Shown: positions 1-6,891, counted from the stretch's first letter. The stretch is DNA of 9,463 bases from Deltaproteobacteria bacterium (GCA_016935935.1 JAFGPZ010000029.1:1-9463); one strand, 5' to 3'. The notes: generated by a model from the sequence alone, not told the origin. A program made the numbers and translations.

Positions 1-60
1 GAAAGCAGGAATCCATAAGTAGTTGAAAAGACTGGATTCCGGGTCAGGCTCGGAATGACG
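1..60. repeat. Intergenic hairpin repeat, GGATTCC/GGAATCC type
   Basis: GGAATCCA (8-15) is the exact reverse complement of TGGATTCC (33-40). A second, overlapping inverted repeat pairs ATTCCG (36-41) with CGGAAT (51-56), so two alternative hairpins share an arm. From memory, the pattern 'tGGATTCCgggtcagGCTCGGAATgacg' resembles high-copy intergenic repeats common in deltaproteobacterial genomes. Only one copy is visible here, so the family assignment is inference. The left end may continue outside the window. Confidence 0.5.
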
Positions 61-76
61 AAAGAGAAACAAATCG

Positions 77-119
77 ACTTTTTACGAAGCCATCATTCTT
101 TGATGCGGTGGTAAAAAGT
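77..119. repeat. Nested inverted repeat (hairpin) downstream of the aldehyde oxidoreductase
   Basis: ACTTTTTAC (77-85) pairs perfectly with GTAAAAAGT (111-119). Inside it CATCA (91-95) pairs with TGATG (101-105) around a 5-nt loop, with a symmetric 5x5 internal loop between the two stems. There is no clear U-tract on either side, so it is a poor fit to an intrinsic terminator. It is more likely a repeat element or an RNA 3'-end structure. The rest of the stretch up to 276 shows no gene on either strand. Confidence 0.45.
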
Positions 120-276
120 TAGACTCAGCGATGCGTCATTTCGACCACTTCCCACCCTACCATTACGAACCGCCGCAGGAGCATGAAGAAATAAGGAGTT
201 TGTCACTTTTTTATTTGATAGTTGCTGAGTTTAATACCAGGTGATCTTCTAATCCACCATGCCTTAGAGGGAGATA

Positions 277-2127
277 TTATTTGACGATGCCAGTCACCAT
301 TTCGGTAAGACCCAGTTCTCTCAAACGCTCATCAGAAGGAACTCCCGTTGACTCATCCCAGCCCTGCAGTCGGTAGTAATCTGATAACATAACGTTAAGA
401 TCTTCAGCCGTCAAATGGTGTCCCTTGGAAGGACCGTCAGGAAGGGTTTCAGTCAGCAAGCGCATAGGCAGCGTGTCATCCTTTCTTGTCATTCCCTCAC
501 GGATGTTATAAATCCTTTCCAGCGTCAATATGCGGTCAGCAGTACACTCCAGCCTTTCCTTATCAAAGGGGATGCCGGTAAGGAGTGACAGGCCTTCACC
601 AATGATATCGTAATCAAAAGCCCTGCTAAGCCCCAGCGTACATCCGGGAATACTGTCCAGGGATATCTGCTTCCTGCCCAGCATCTGGATAAGGGAGGCC
701 TTCCCTTCCGTCTCATGCCGAGTGGCTTTGAGAGCATCCACTCGAGCGCCGAGACCAATCCCGTGATGGCACCCGCCACGGCTTCCCGCTGCATAGGTAA
801 TCGCCTGAGAGACGGCGCCACGAGGATCATATCCTCCCAGTTCCATCCCTTTTACATGCATGGCAAAAGCATCGGAGCTTCCTCCGATTCTATTAGCCGC
901 TGAACGTGTCCCCTCGGCAAGGATGTCGCCAATCCCTTCTCTTGCGGCAATCTTTTTCAGTAGTGCGTAGGCACCCTCGTCATCGCCGAAACCAACAGTC
1001 CTGCCATCATTATCTTCAGCTTTCAACAATCCACGCTCAAAGCATTCCATGGCAAAGGATACAACGACACCGGCAGACATGGTATCCAGCCCAAGATCAT
1101 CGCATAGGGCATTAGCTGCTATAATAAATTCAGGTTTATCAATGGCGCAACTGGAACCCAAAGCGTACATGGTCTCATATTCGGGACCGTGAGTAGAAGC
1201 GCCCCTATAGCGTCCTTCCCTAACCATCGTTTTGCTGCCGCACTGGATTGGACATCCGAAACATCCGGAATCCCTTTCAACGAGGCCAAGTTTGTCCCGC
1301 ATGTCTACCATGGAAATGTTACTGGCCCTGTCAAAGGTTCCTTGCTGCCAGTTCTTCATGGGAAGAATTCCCAGATCATTGAGACCTATTGGGCCGTCAC
1401 CGGTGCCGTATTTTCCGAAACCGTCCCTGGGCCCGGACTTTTCCTTGACTATTGCCCGAAACTTATTCAGCCATATTTTGTATTCCTCAGGCTGGGCAAC
1501 TTCGACGGATTCCCGGCCACTGATGGCAATCGCCTTCAGGTTCTTGCTGCCCAGCACAGCACCAAACCCTCCTCGTCCAAAACGTCTATGGTCAGCTCCG
1601 ATCAGTGCGGAAAAATTGACCAGATTTTCACCGGCAGGACCAATCGCCACCAAGTCAGATTTTTCAGGGACCATATCAGCAAGTTTTTTAAAGGCGTCCG
1701 ACGTATTAAGTCCCCAGAGCTCTGGAGCAGCCTTTATCGTTACTTCAGAACCATTGACAGTCAGATATGAAGGAGTTTCTGCCTTGCCTTCTATCACCAT
1801 GGCATCATACCCGGCTTTCTTTAATGATAGGCCTATGCGAGACCCTGCCATCGAAAAGAGATAGATTCCGGTTAATGGCGATTTTGTTAGCGCCAGGGCG
1901 CGGATGGAAGTAGGAAATCCCGCACCGGTAAAGGGTCCCGTGGCGATAATACATTTATTCCCCGGCCCAAGAGGATCGACATCGGATCCCACTTCGTGCC
2001 ACATCAGATAGGCCCCAAGACCGCGGCCACCAATTGTATTCTCCATAATCTTATTATTCAATGTTTTCACGCTGCTCTTTCCCGTGGCCAGGTCGACATG
2101 CAAAATCTTCCCCATATATCCAAACAT
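277..2127 (-). CDS. aor: Aldehyde:ferredoxin oxidoreductase (tungsten-type AOR family)
   Basis: Cytoplasmic enzyme, 616 residues, the usual AOR length. The family oxidises aldehydes to carboxylic acids with reduction of ferredoxin, or the reverse, using a tungsten (or molybdenum) bis-pterin and one [4Fe-4S] cluster. Seen: the glycine-rich stretch GRGGFGAVLGSKNLKAI at about 184-200; the cluster cysteines CxxCxxxC at 289, 292 and 296, with the fourth probable ligand at 496 in DSIPGC; a DDLGLD pterin-type motif at 343-348; and GPEYET near 315-320. Cysteine spacing matches the Pyrococcus furiosus enzyme closely. An upstream in-frame ATG at 2157 would overlap the preceding gene. The ATG at 2127 is chosen because AGGAGG lies 6 nt before it and the protein then begins MFGYMGKIL, as the family does. 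It starts 17 nt after the alcohol dehydrogenase stop, so the two are likely cotranscribed. Substrate cannot be read from sequence, and a BamB-like or other AOR-family role is possible. Confidence 0.93.
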   Translation of the reverse strand: MFGYMGKILHVDLATGKSSVKTLNNKIMENTIGGRGLGAYLMWHEVGSDVDPLGPGNKCIIATGPFTGAGFPTSIRALALTKSPLTGIYLFSMAGSRIGLSLKKAGYDAMVIEGKAETPSYLTVNGSEVTIKAAPELWGLNTSDAFKKLADMVPEKSDLVAIGPAGENLVNFSALIGADHRRFGRGGFGAVLGSKNLKAIAISGRESVEVAQPEEYKIWLNKFRAIVKEKSGPRDGFGKYGTGDGPIGLNDLGILPMKNWQQGTFDRASNISMVDMRDKLGLVERDSGCFGCPIQCGSKTMVREGRYRGASTHGPEYETMYALGSSCAIDKPEFIIAANALCDDLGLDTMSAGVVVSFAMECFERGLLKAEDNDGRTVGFGDDEGAYALLKKIAAREGIGDILAEGTRSAANRIGGSSDAFAMHVKGMELGGYDPRGAVSQAITYAAGSRGGCHHGIGLGARVDALKATRHETEGKASLIQMLGRKQISLDSIPGCTLGLSRAFDYDIIGEGLSLLTGIPFDKERLECTADRILTLERIYNIREGMTRKDDTLPMRLLTETLPDGPSKGHHLTAEDLNVMLSDYYRLQGWDESTGVPSDERLRELGLTEMVTGIVK

Positions 2128-2133
2128 TCTCTT

Positions 2134-2140
2134 CCTCCTT
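2134..2140 (-). promoter_or_regulatory. Shine-Dalgarno site deciding the AOR start
   Basis: On the minus strand the sequence AAGGAGG ends 6 nt before the ATG at 2127. It lies in the short gap between the alcohol dehydrogenase stop (2145-2147) and the AOR start. No such site precedes the upstream in-frame ATG at 2157. Confidence 0.85.
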
Positions 2141-2144
2141 TTTA

Positions 2145-3197
2145 TTATATGTCCCAACCCATATAGATATTTTCAAATAATTCTGTTATGTTCTTTTTTG
2201 TTGGTTTCCTGATGTTGAGGGCCATCATATGACTCTTCAACGTCAGTTCCACCATTTCAGGGATTGTGCTGCTGGGCACTTCGGCTTCTGTAAGCTTGTT
2301 GGGGAAACCAAGTTCCCGGTACAGTTTCTTAACGCTCTTCACCGCTTCATAGGCCAGTTCTTTTGTAGTCTTTCCCTCCTCATTTACACCAATGGCCCTC
2401 CCCAGATCGGCCATTTTATCGATTGAAACGGGCAGATTGTACTCGAGTGCAAAGGGCATTACGAGACCGCAAGCGTATCCGTGGGGCAGATCTTGTAAAC
2501 CATAAGTAACGGCATGTACCAACGCCAAACCGGCATTGGCACAGGCAAGGTTCGCCATGGAGCTTGCGATGAGCATCTGCTCACGGCTTTCAATGCTCTC
2601 CGTGGCGGCAGCCCTGAAAAGGTGCTTTCCCATAATCTTCACCGAGGCAAAGGCCATGGCATCCGTTATCGGCGTGGCCTGGTTCGAAGAGAAAGCATCT
2701 ACTGCGTGGGTCATCGCGTCGAGATATGAGCAAACTGCTTGCCAGTAAGGAAGCGTCGTCAAAAGGAGAGGATCAAGAATAGCTACTACAGGATGATAGT
2801 CCCCCTTGCAGGACATTTTTCGATCACGTTCATAATCCTTTATCAGGAAAACGGGCGACACCTCGCTGCCTGAGCCTGCCGTCGTGGGTAGAGCAATAAC
2901 GGGAAGAGGAATAACTTTTGCCTTGAAGGGACCCTCATAATCTCTGATGGATCCACCATTAGTTGCAACAACTGAGATCCCCTTAGCCGCGCAGATGGGG
3001 CTGCCGCCGCCTATAACAACAATGGCATCAAGCTTTTCACTACCAATGATATCGACTCCCCGGTTCACACACTCCACACTGGGATCGACCTCGATATCGT
3101 CAAAGACAACAAAGTGTTTCCCGTTTTCAGCCAGAACTTCCTCTACAGAACGAGTAACACCTGCCTGTCGAACGCCCTTGTCCGTAACCAGAAGCAC
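2145..3197 (-). CDS. Iron-containing alcohol dehydrogenase, N-terminus apparently missing
   Basis: Group III (Fe-ADH) family NAD(P)-dependent alcohol/aldehyde oxidoreductase, 350 residues from a GTG start; relatives are usually 380-400. Seen: nucleotide-binding GGGSP at 63-67, PTTAGSGSEVS at 103-113, and probable metal ligands D160, H164, H228 and H239. The protein opens at LLVTDKG, a motif normally some 30 residues in, after an N-terminal FGxG strand that is absent. Upstream in frame there are only 12 codons, with no ATG, before a TAA at 3234-3236, and no Shine-Dalgarno site precedes the GTG. The His228-His239 interval is about three residues shorter than in FucO, and Tyr232 sits where FucO has His267; a tyrosine there also occurs in 4-hydroxybutyrate dehydrogenase-type relatives. 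It is placed to supply or consume aldehyde for the AOR 17 nt downstream. The family is certain, but whether the product is functional is not. Confidence 0.85.
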   Translation of the reverse strand: MLLVTDKGVRQAGVTRSVEEVLAENGKHFVVFDDIEVDPSVECVNRGVDIIGSEKLDAIVVIGGGSPICAAKGISVVATNGGSIRDYEGPFKAKVIPLPVIALPTTAGSGSEVSPVFLIKDYERDRKMSCKGDYHPVVAILDPLLLTTLPYWQAVCSYLDAMTHAVDAFSSNQATPITDAMAFASVKIMGKHLFRAAATESIESREQMLIASSMANLACANAGLALVHAVTYGLQDLPHGYACGLVMPFALEYNLPVSIDKMADLGRAIGVNEEGKTTKELAYEAVKSVKKLYRELGFPNKLTEAEVPSSTIPEMVELTLKSHMMALNIRKPTKKNITELFENIYMGWDI

Positions 3198-3238
3198 CCG
3201 ATGAAGACAAATTTTGTTGTAGAGGTCACAAGGTTATC

Positions 3239-3598
3239 TCATTTTTTAATGAGAGCTTCAATTCCCTTGGCACATGCCTGACACACATCACTGTCAGCCT
3301 TTTCTTCTCCCGGCATTTTTGCCCAACCAAATTTTCGCACATAGTCACTTGTGTTGTTCGCCCCGTAGGAGTCGAGTTTCTCAAATTCTTTAAGGTTATT
3401 TTCATAGTTCGGATCCTTGATAAATCGGGCAACGCAAATCGCCGCATTATTTGCCAAGATTGCTTTTTCGGTTATCTCTTCGGTAGTGCTGGAGGTTGTC
3501 CAACCACCCCAGCTGAAACCAATAATCATGGCAACAACAGCCCCTATAACAAGCCCCACGGCTCCAAACATTATCTTTGCTTTCATGTCTGTATTCAT
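3239..3598 (-). CDS. Small membrane-anchored protein of unknown function
   Basis: 119 residues. One hydrophobic segment at about 7-29 is followed by SWGGWTT, then a soluble domain of about 85 residues. Few charges precede the segment, so it is either an N-terminal anchor or an uncleaved signal. Seen: Cys55 in AAICVARF, Cys106 and Cys109 in a CxxC near the C-terminus (DVCQACAKG), and a GWAKMPG motif at about 91-97. From memory, small proteobacterial proteins with GGWxT after the anchor and GWAxMPG near the end form a conserved family without known function; I cannot verify this here. The start ATG at 3598 has AAAGGA about 8 nt upstream. The stop at 3239 lies just before the truncated alcohol dehydrogenase reading frame, so the gene may head the leftward transcript. 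Codon use and motifs suggest it is real. Confidence 0.75.
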   Translation of the reverse strand: MNTDMKAKIMFGAVGLVIGAVVAMIIGFSWGGWTTSSTTEEITEKAILANNAAICVARFIKDPNYENNLKEFEKLDSYGANNTSDYVRKFGWAKMPGEEKADSDVCQACAKGIEALIKK

Positions 3599-3966
3599 CG
3601 GTCAATCCTTTCTTCATGGTGGTAGTTTTTGTACCCCCCGGTATTCCCCCACCTTTCGAAAATCCGAGACTCCGCTTTTTATGAGGATTCCCGCGACAAG
3701 TTTCAGGGAATCTCCGACTGTCAGGGAATATATTTATTTTGAATTCGCTCGCTAACCCCGACGCAAGCACTGGGTAATAAGCTCGCCGTTAAGTTCAATG
3801 TGCTGGATTTGTGCCCATATAAAACATATCCCATCATCGTGATATCATATAAGGATCTTGGAAGCCATTTTTATTTAGAGGTACTCGTGAAAGGCTATTG
3901 ACAAGGCACTCGATTTTATCTTAAGAAAGACCGGCAAAAACACATACGATACACAAAAAAAGGCAT
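3599..3966. other. Divergent intergenic region without a gene
   Basis: This 368-nt gap separates the leftward alcohol dehydrogenase/AOR cluster from the rightward UPF0316 gene, so promoters for both should lie here. I see no convincing sigma-70 promoter for the leftward cluster. For the rightward gene there is a perfect TTGACA at 3898-3903 but no good -10 box at the right distance (TTAAGA at 17 nt). The region also holds an inverted repeat at 3686-3712 and an 8-bp direct repeat at 3704-3711 and 3722-3729. Open frames here lack ribosome sites and recognisable motifs. Confidence 0.6.
3686..3729. repeat. Short inverted repeat plus overlapping direct repeat
   Basis: GATTCCC (3686-3692) pairs with GGGAATC (3706-3712) around a 13-nt loop. 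CAGGGAAT occurs twice, at 3704-3711 and 3722-3729, an 18-nt period. The core GATTCCC/GGGAATC resembles the repeat at the left end of the window and may be a decayed copy of a similar element, or a binding site for a regulator. Confidence 0.35.
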
Positions 3967-3969
3967 GTG

Positions 3970-4551
3970 ATGGATTTTTCTACATTTGCTTCATCCCTTT
4001 TCACTTGGGTTATCATTCCCCTTCTGATCGCGTTGGCAAGGGTTGTTGACGTGACGCTGGGGACAATCCGCATCATCTATATATCACGGGGAATGAAGAT
4101 ACTCGCTCCCATCTTCGGTTTCTTTGAGATTCTCATCTGGCTGTTGGCAATCGGTCAGATCATGCAGAACCTAAGCAACCCCGTGTACTATATTGCCTAT
4201 GCCTTAGGCTTTTCAGCGGGTAACGTAGCTGGTATTTTTATTGAGGAACGTCTGGCTGTGGGTAGGGTCATCTTGCGCATCATCACCCAGCGGGACGCCA
4301 CACAGCTTATCGACTACCTCCGATCTTCGGGATACGGGGTAACCACGGTAGCAGCAGAAGGAGCCAAGGGTCCGGTCAAACTTATATTCACCGTGATCGA
4401 CCGGGAAAAGATCAAGGCAGTGATTGATAGCGTACATACCTACAACCCCCGAGCCTTCTATTCCATTGAGGATGTTCGCTCAGTTAAGGAGGGGGTCTTC
4501 CCGCCATCTCGGCGTTTCGGCGATCTACTCAGACTAAAGAAAAAAGAATAA
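3970..4551 (+). CDS. UPF0316 / DUF2179 membrane protein
   Basis: 193 residues from the ATG at 3970. A GTG lies one codon earlier at 3967, and AAGG just upstream is a weak ribosome site. Three hydrophobic segments at about 8-29, 34-56 and 61-83 (the DUF5698-type membrane part) are followed by a soluble C-terminal domain at about 95-165 typical of DUF2179. It includes ITQRDATQLIDYLRSSGYGV and a later KLIFTVIDREKI strand-helix stretch. This order and length match the UPF0316 family of inner-membrane proteins, whose molecular function is unknown; the DUF2179 domain is thought to bind a small ligand. It stands alone between the intergenic gap and a long hairpin that begins at its stop codon, so it is probably transcribed by itself. 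The family call is from recognisable motifs, and no function is assigned. Confidence 0.88.
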   Translation: MDFSTFASSLFTWVIIPLLIALARVVDVTLGTIRIIYISRGMKILAPIFGFFEILIWLLAIGQIMQNLSNPVYYIAYALGFSAGNVAGIFIEERLAVGRVILRIITQRDATQLIDYLRSSGYGVTTVAAEGAKGPVKLIFTVIDREKIKAVIDSVHTYNPRAFYSIEDVRSVKEGVFPPSRRFGDLLRLKKKE

Positions 4552-4617
4552 CCTGGAAGTGTCCTCAACACTCATACTTTAAAACCCGCACATTTCATTA
4601 TTGAGCACCTCCAGGTT
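4550..4617 (+). other. Long imperfect hairpin at the 3' end of the UPF0316 gene
   Basis: AACCTGGA (4550-4557) pairs with TCCAGGTT (4610-4617), then GTG (4559-4561) with CAC (4606-4608), then CTCAA (4564-4568) with TTGAG (4601-4605). That gives 16 base pairs interrupted by one mismatch and a 2-nt bulge, closing a 32-nt A/T-rich loop. It begins inside the stop codon. The following TTTCT is too short for a classical intrinsic terminator, so an mRNA 3'-end stabiliser or a tiny inverted-repeat element is also possible. Confidence 0.5.
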
Positions 4618-4683
4618 TCTGAATTAACGGACTCATTTCGTTCATTGGCCCCGTTGTATTTGAGAGCCACACCGTTATCTTCC

Positions 4684-4713
4684 TTGACAAGATAGCATAA
4701 CAGAGTTTATAAG
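4684..4713 (+). promoter_or_regulatory. Predicted sigma-70 promoter of the PilZ-like gene
   Basis: A perfect -35 TTGACA (4684-4689) and -10 TATAAG (4708-4713, five of six) are separated by 18 nt. Transcription would start near 4720, giving a leader of about 130 nt before the ATG at 4849. Apart from an in-frame upstream ATG at 4780, no leader structure was recognised. Confidence 0.55.
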
Positions 4714-4848
4714 TTGAAATATATTATTGACCCTGACTGAATCGTTGTTGCTTTTGCACAACCTAACAAAGGGAGCGTTATGGTTTGGTCATGCGCGGCT
4801 CTGTTTCTCCAAGTCAGATGGGGGTTATTATTTCAAGGAGACATTTGG

Positions 4849-5151
4849 ATGAAAGATAATCGCAGATATCAACGCTACACTTTTGATAAAGAGGGAGATA
4901 CAATTGCCGGAGTCAAAATCCTTCTTGAGGGAGAATTAGTTCGCTTAGTGGATTTCTCTGTCGGTGATTTGAGTGTTCTTTCGAAGAAACCTTACCCATT
5001 AGGCGGCGTAAGTTTCTCGGTCATATTAGGAGATCATGGGGCAATAGATTTAATTGGTAATGTTGTCCGAGTGAAGGAGGAAGGATCTATGTGGCGTATC
5101 GCGATAGATTTAACGGAAATATATAACCTGTCCATGCTCCGAAAGGCATAA
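4849..5151 (+). CDS. PilZ-domain-like protein
   Basis: 100 residues, cytoplasmic, one small domain. PilZ domains bind cyclic di-GMP through an N-terminal RxxxR and a downstream (D/N)xSxxG motif. Seen: RRYQR at 5-9 (R5 and R9 fit RxxxR), DFSVGD at 35-40, and the following beta strands ending with GNVVRVKEE at 70-78 and MWRIAIDL at 81-88, the usual layout. In the second motif the final glycine is Asp40, so binding may be weakened or lost. The start at 4849 is chosen because AAGGAG lies 8 nt upstream; the in-frame ATG at 4780 would add 23 mostly hydrophobic residues ahead of the RxxxR. It is monocistronic, with its own predicted promoter. No partner is apparent from the neighbours, so the controlled process (motility, exopolysaccharide or other) cannot be told. 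A non-binding PilZ-like fold is the main alternative. Confidence 0.7.
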   Translation: MKDNRRYQRYTFDKEGDTIAGVKILLEGELVRLVDFSVGDLSVLSKKPYPLGGVSFSVILGDHGAIDLIGNVVRVKEEGSMWRIAIDLTEIYNLSMLRKA

Positions 5152-5297
5152 ATCATTCACCCCCACCATATTAGATCACAGGCTATCTGCCTTCTTGGGC
5201 GCAGTTATAACAGTCAAGTTTTGCCGGATCGGCCCTTCTTTAGCTGAAGCGTCAAAGATCTGGATGGCGATGAAAGCGGCGAGAGTGTCGTAGAAGC

Positions 5298-5325
5298 TTG
5301 ACATACTGATGATTGCAATTAAAAT
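5298..5325 (+). promoter_or_regulatory. Predicted sigma-70 promoter of htpX
   Basis: A perfect -35 TTGACA (5298-5303) and -10 TAAAAT (5320-5325, five of six) are separated by 16 nt. The start site would be near 5332, giving a leader of about 60 nt that ends with AGGAGGG 8 nt before the htpX ATG. No heat-shock-type sigma-32 promoter was recognised. Confidence 0.6.
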
Positions 5326-5392
5326 AAAGAAAAAGTATCACTTCTGCGTTTGCTCATTATGAAGAAATTTTGAATTTCAGGAGGGATAGAAA

Positions 5393-6280
5393 ATGAAAAG
5401 GGTTTTTTTGTTTCTCGCTACGAATATTGCAGTGCTCGTTGTTTTGAGCATTGTATTGCGTCTGCTCGGAGTTGATCGAATACTTGATGACGCCGGTACC
5501 GGTCTGAATATGTATAATCTACTTGTCTTTGCGGCAGTATTCGGATTCGGCGGTTCTTTTATATCACTGGCTATGTCCAAATGGATGGCCAAACGAATGA
5601 TGGGGGCTCAGGTTATAACCAATCCCAGAAGTGCCGAAGAATTATGGCTTGTGGACACGGTCAAAAAGCATGCCTCTATGGCTAACATTGGTATGCCTGA
5701 AGTTGCCATATTCAACTCCCCTTCGCCCAATGCTTTCGCTACAGGTATGAACAAAAATAATGCCCTTGTTGCCGTAAGTTCTGATCTCATGAGAACAATG
5801 AATAAAGAAGAGGTTGAGGCCGTTATCGGTCATGAGATAAGTCACGTGGCCAACGGAGATATGATTACTCTCACTCTCATTCAAGGCGTGGTCAACACAT
5901 TCGTCATATTCTTCTCCCGCATTGTGGGACATTTTGTTGACAGGGTCATATTAAAAAACGAAGAAGGTCATGGTTTCGGGTTTTTTATAACTACAATAAT
6001 CGCTCAGATTGTTTTCGGCATATTGGCCAGCGTCATCGTTATGTGGTTTAGCAGACGAAGAGAATACCGGGCAGATGTCGGTGGCGCCAAGCTTGCGGGA
6101 AGACACAACATGATATCAGCGCTTGAAAAACTCAAGAAAGGCGTTGATCCGCTGCCGCAACAGATTTCCGCCTTTGGGATAAACGGGAAACCTTCCAAAC
6201 ATGGTTTAAAACTTTTGTTCATGAGCCATCCTCCACTTGATGACCGTATCGAGGCGCTGAAGAAATCTGCAGGAATTTAA
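5393..6280 (+). CDS. htpX: Membrane zinc metalloprotease HtpX (peptidase M48B)
   Basis: 295 residues, matching the roughly 290 of typical HtpX. An inner-membrane protease with its active site facing the cytoplasm, it degrades misfolded membrane proteins, alongside FtsH in species where it has been studied. Seen: hydrophobic segments at about 4-24 and 41-61, the zinc motif HEISH at 147-151 (His147 and His151 ligands, Glu148 catalytic), further hydrophobic segments at about 158-178 and 197-218, and the third zinc ligand Glu224 in RRREYRAD. The C-terminal [13 protein letters not shown] at 278-290 is also typical of the family. The start is supported by AGGAGG 8 nt upstream and by the conserved [11 protein letters not shown] opening. 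All catalytic residues are present. It is flanked by 241 and 131 nt of noncoding sequence and has its own predicted promoter, so it is likely a single-gene unit or the head of a short transcript with the next gene. Confidence 0.96.
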   Translation: MKRVFLFLATNIAVLVVLSIVLRLLGVDRILDDAGTGLNMYNLLVFAAVFGFGGSFISLAMSKWMAKRMMGAQVITNPRSAEELWLVDTVKKHASMANIGMPEVAIFNSPSPNAFATGMNKNNALVAVSSDLMRTMNKEEVEAVIGHEISHVANGDMITLTLIQGVVNTFVIFFSRIVGHFVDRVILKNEEGHGFGFFITTIIAQIVFGILASVIVMWFSRRREYRADVGGAKLAGRHNMISALEKLKKGVDPLPQQISAFGINGKPSKHGLKLLFMSHPPLDDRIEALKKSAGI

Positions 6281-6411
6281 ACAACTTTACAGAGGAGCTT
6301 AAAAGTTCTATTATTGATGCTCATGCAATAAGTAATAATGGCGTACTTGAGTTGCATCTTCAGGCAACAAATTTTCTATAGTATTCAAAAAAATCAAGGA
6401 GGAGAATCATT

Positions 6412-6891
6412 ATGGGATTTGCACTATCCAATTTGCAGTTGAAAAGCCCGGCCTTTGAAGCCCTTGGTAAAATTCCTTCAAAGCATACTGGCGAAGGAAA
6501 TGACGTGTCTCCACCTTTTCAATGGGCCAATGTTCCGGATGGGACGCGTTCTTTTGCATTAATATGCCATGACCCGGACGCGCCTTTGGTATCTCCCTCA
6601 GGCACCTATGGTTTTACGCACTGGGTTCTTTATAACATTCCGGGGTCGGTCACAAGTTTATCGGAAGGAATTGGAGAATACACCAGGGGACCTAACGATG
6701 GCGGTAAAGAAGGTTACATGGGTCCCATGCCTCCCAACGGGCATGGAATACACCACTATTTCTTCTGGCTCTTCGCTTTAGATAAAGAACTCAACTTGGA
6801 AGCCGGTCTTACACTCTGGCGTTTATTGGAGCGTATTGAACCACATGTTATCGGAATGAATCGCCTTGTTGGCATCTACGAAAGGAAATAG
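6412..6891 (+). CDS. YbhB/YbcL family (PEBP, Raf kinase inhibitor-like) protein
   Basis: 159 residues, no signal peptide, so probably cytoplasmic. The phosphatidylethanolamine-binding-protein fold binds phosphate-containing or other small anionic ligands in a pocket; the physiological role in bacteria is unclear. Seen: KHTGEGNDVSPPFQW at 24-38, the pocket motif DPDAP at 54-58, THWVLYNIP at 69-77, and GPMPPNGHGIHHYFF at 104-118, which corresponds to the family's GPxPPxGxHxYxF motif. Length and motif order match E. coli YbhB and YbcL. AGGAGG lies 9 nt before the ATG. A TATAGT box at 6377-6382 could serve as a -10, but no good -35 accompanies it. It follows htpX by 131 nt, so cotranscription is possible but not shown. 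Confidence 0.93.
   Translation: MGFALSNLQLKSPAFEALGKIPSKHTGEGNDVSPPFQWANVPDGTRSFALICHDPDAPLVSPSGTYGFTHWVLYNIPGSVTSLSEGIGEYTRGPNDGGKEGYMGPMPPNGHGIHHYFFWLFALDKELNLEAGLTLWRLLERIEPHVIGMNRLVGIYERK

Noticed and set aside
123..230. Inverted pair ACTCAGC (123-129) and GCTGAGT (224-230)
   Set aside because: Only 7 bp with 94 nt between; too weak to define element ends.
1189..1864. Two long rightward open frames (up to 210 codons) inside the AOR gene
   Set aside because: They are antisense shadows of a gene with all family motifs; they have no ribosome sites or recognisable domains.
3447..3770. Leftward and rightward frames over the divergent intergenic region
   Set aside because: They overlap the anchored-protein gene in other frames and show no ribosome site or domain.
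4780..4848. Longer N-terminus for the PilZ-like protein
   Set aside because: The in-frame ATG at 4780 adds 23 hydrophobic residues before RxxxR. The ATG at 4849 has a better ribosome site, though the longer form is not excluded.
6281..6380. Open frame reading NFTEELKSSIIDAHAISNN after htpX, ending in TAG
   Set aside because: No start codon or ribosome site, and an upstream part antiphase to htpX; probably chance in AT-rich sequence.
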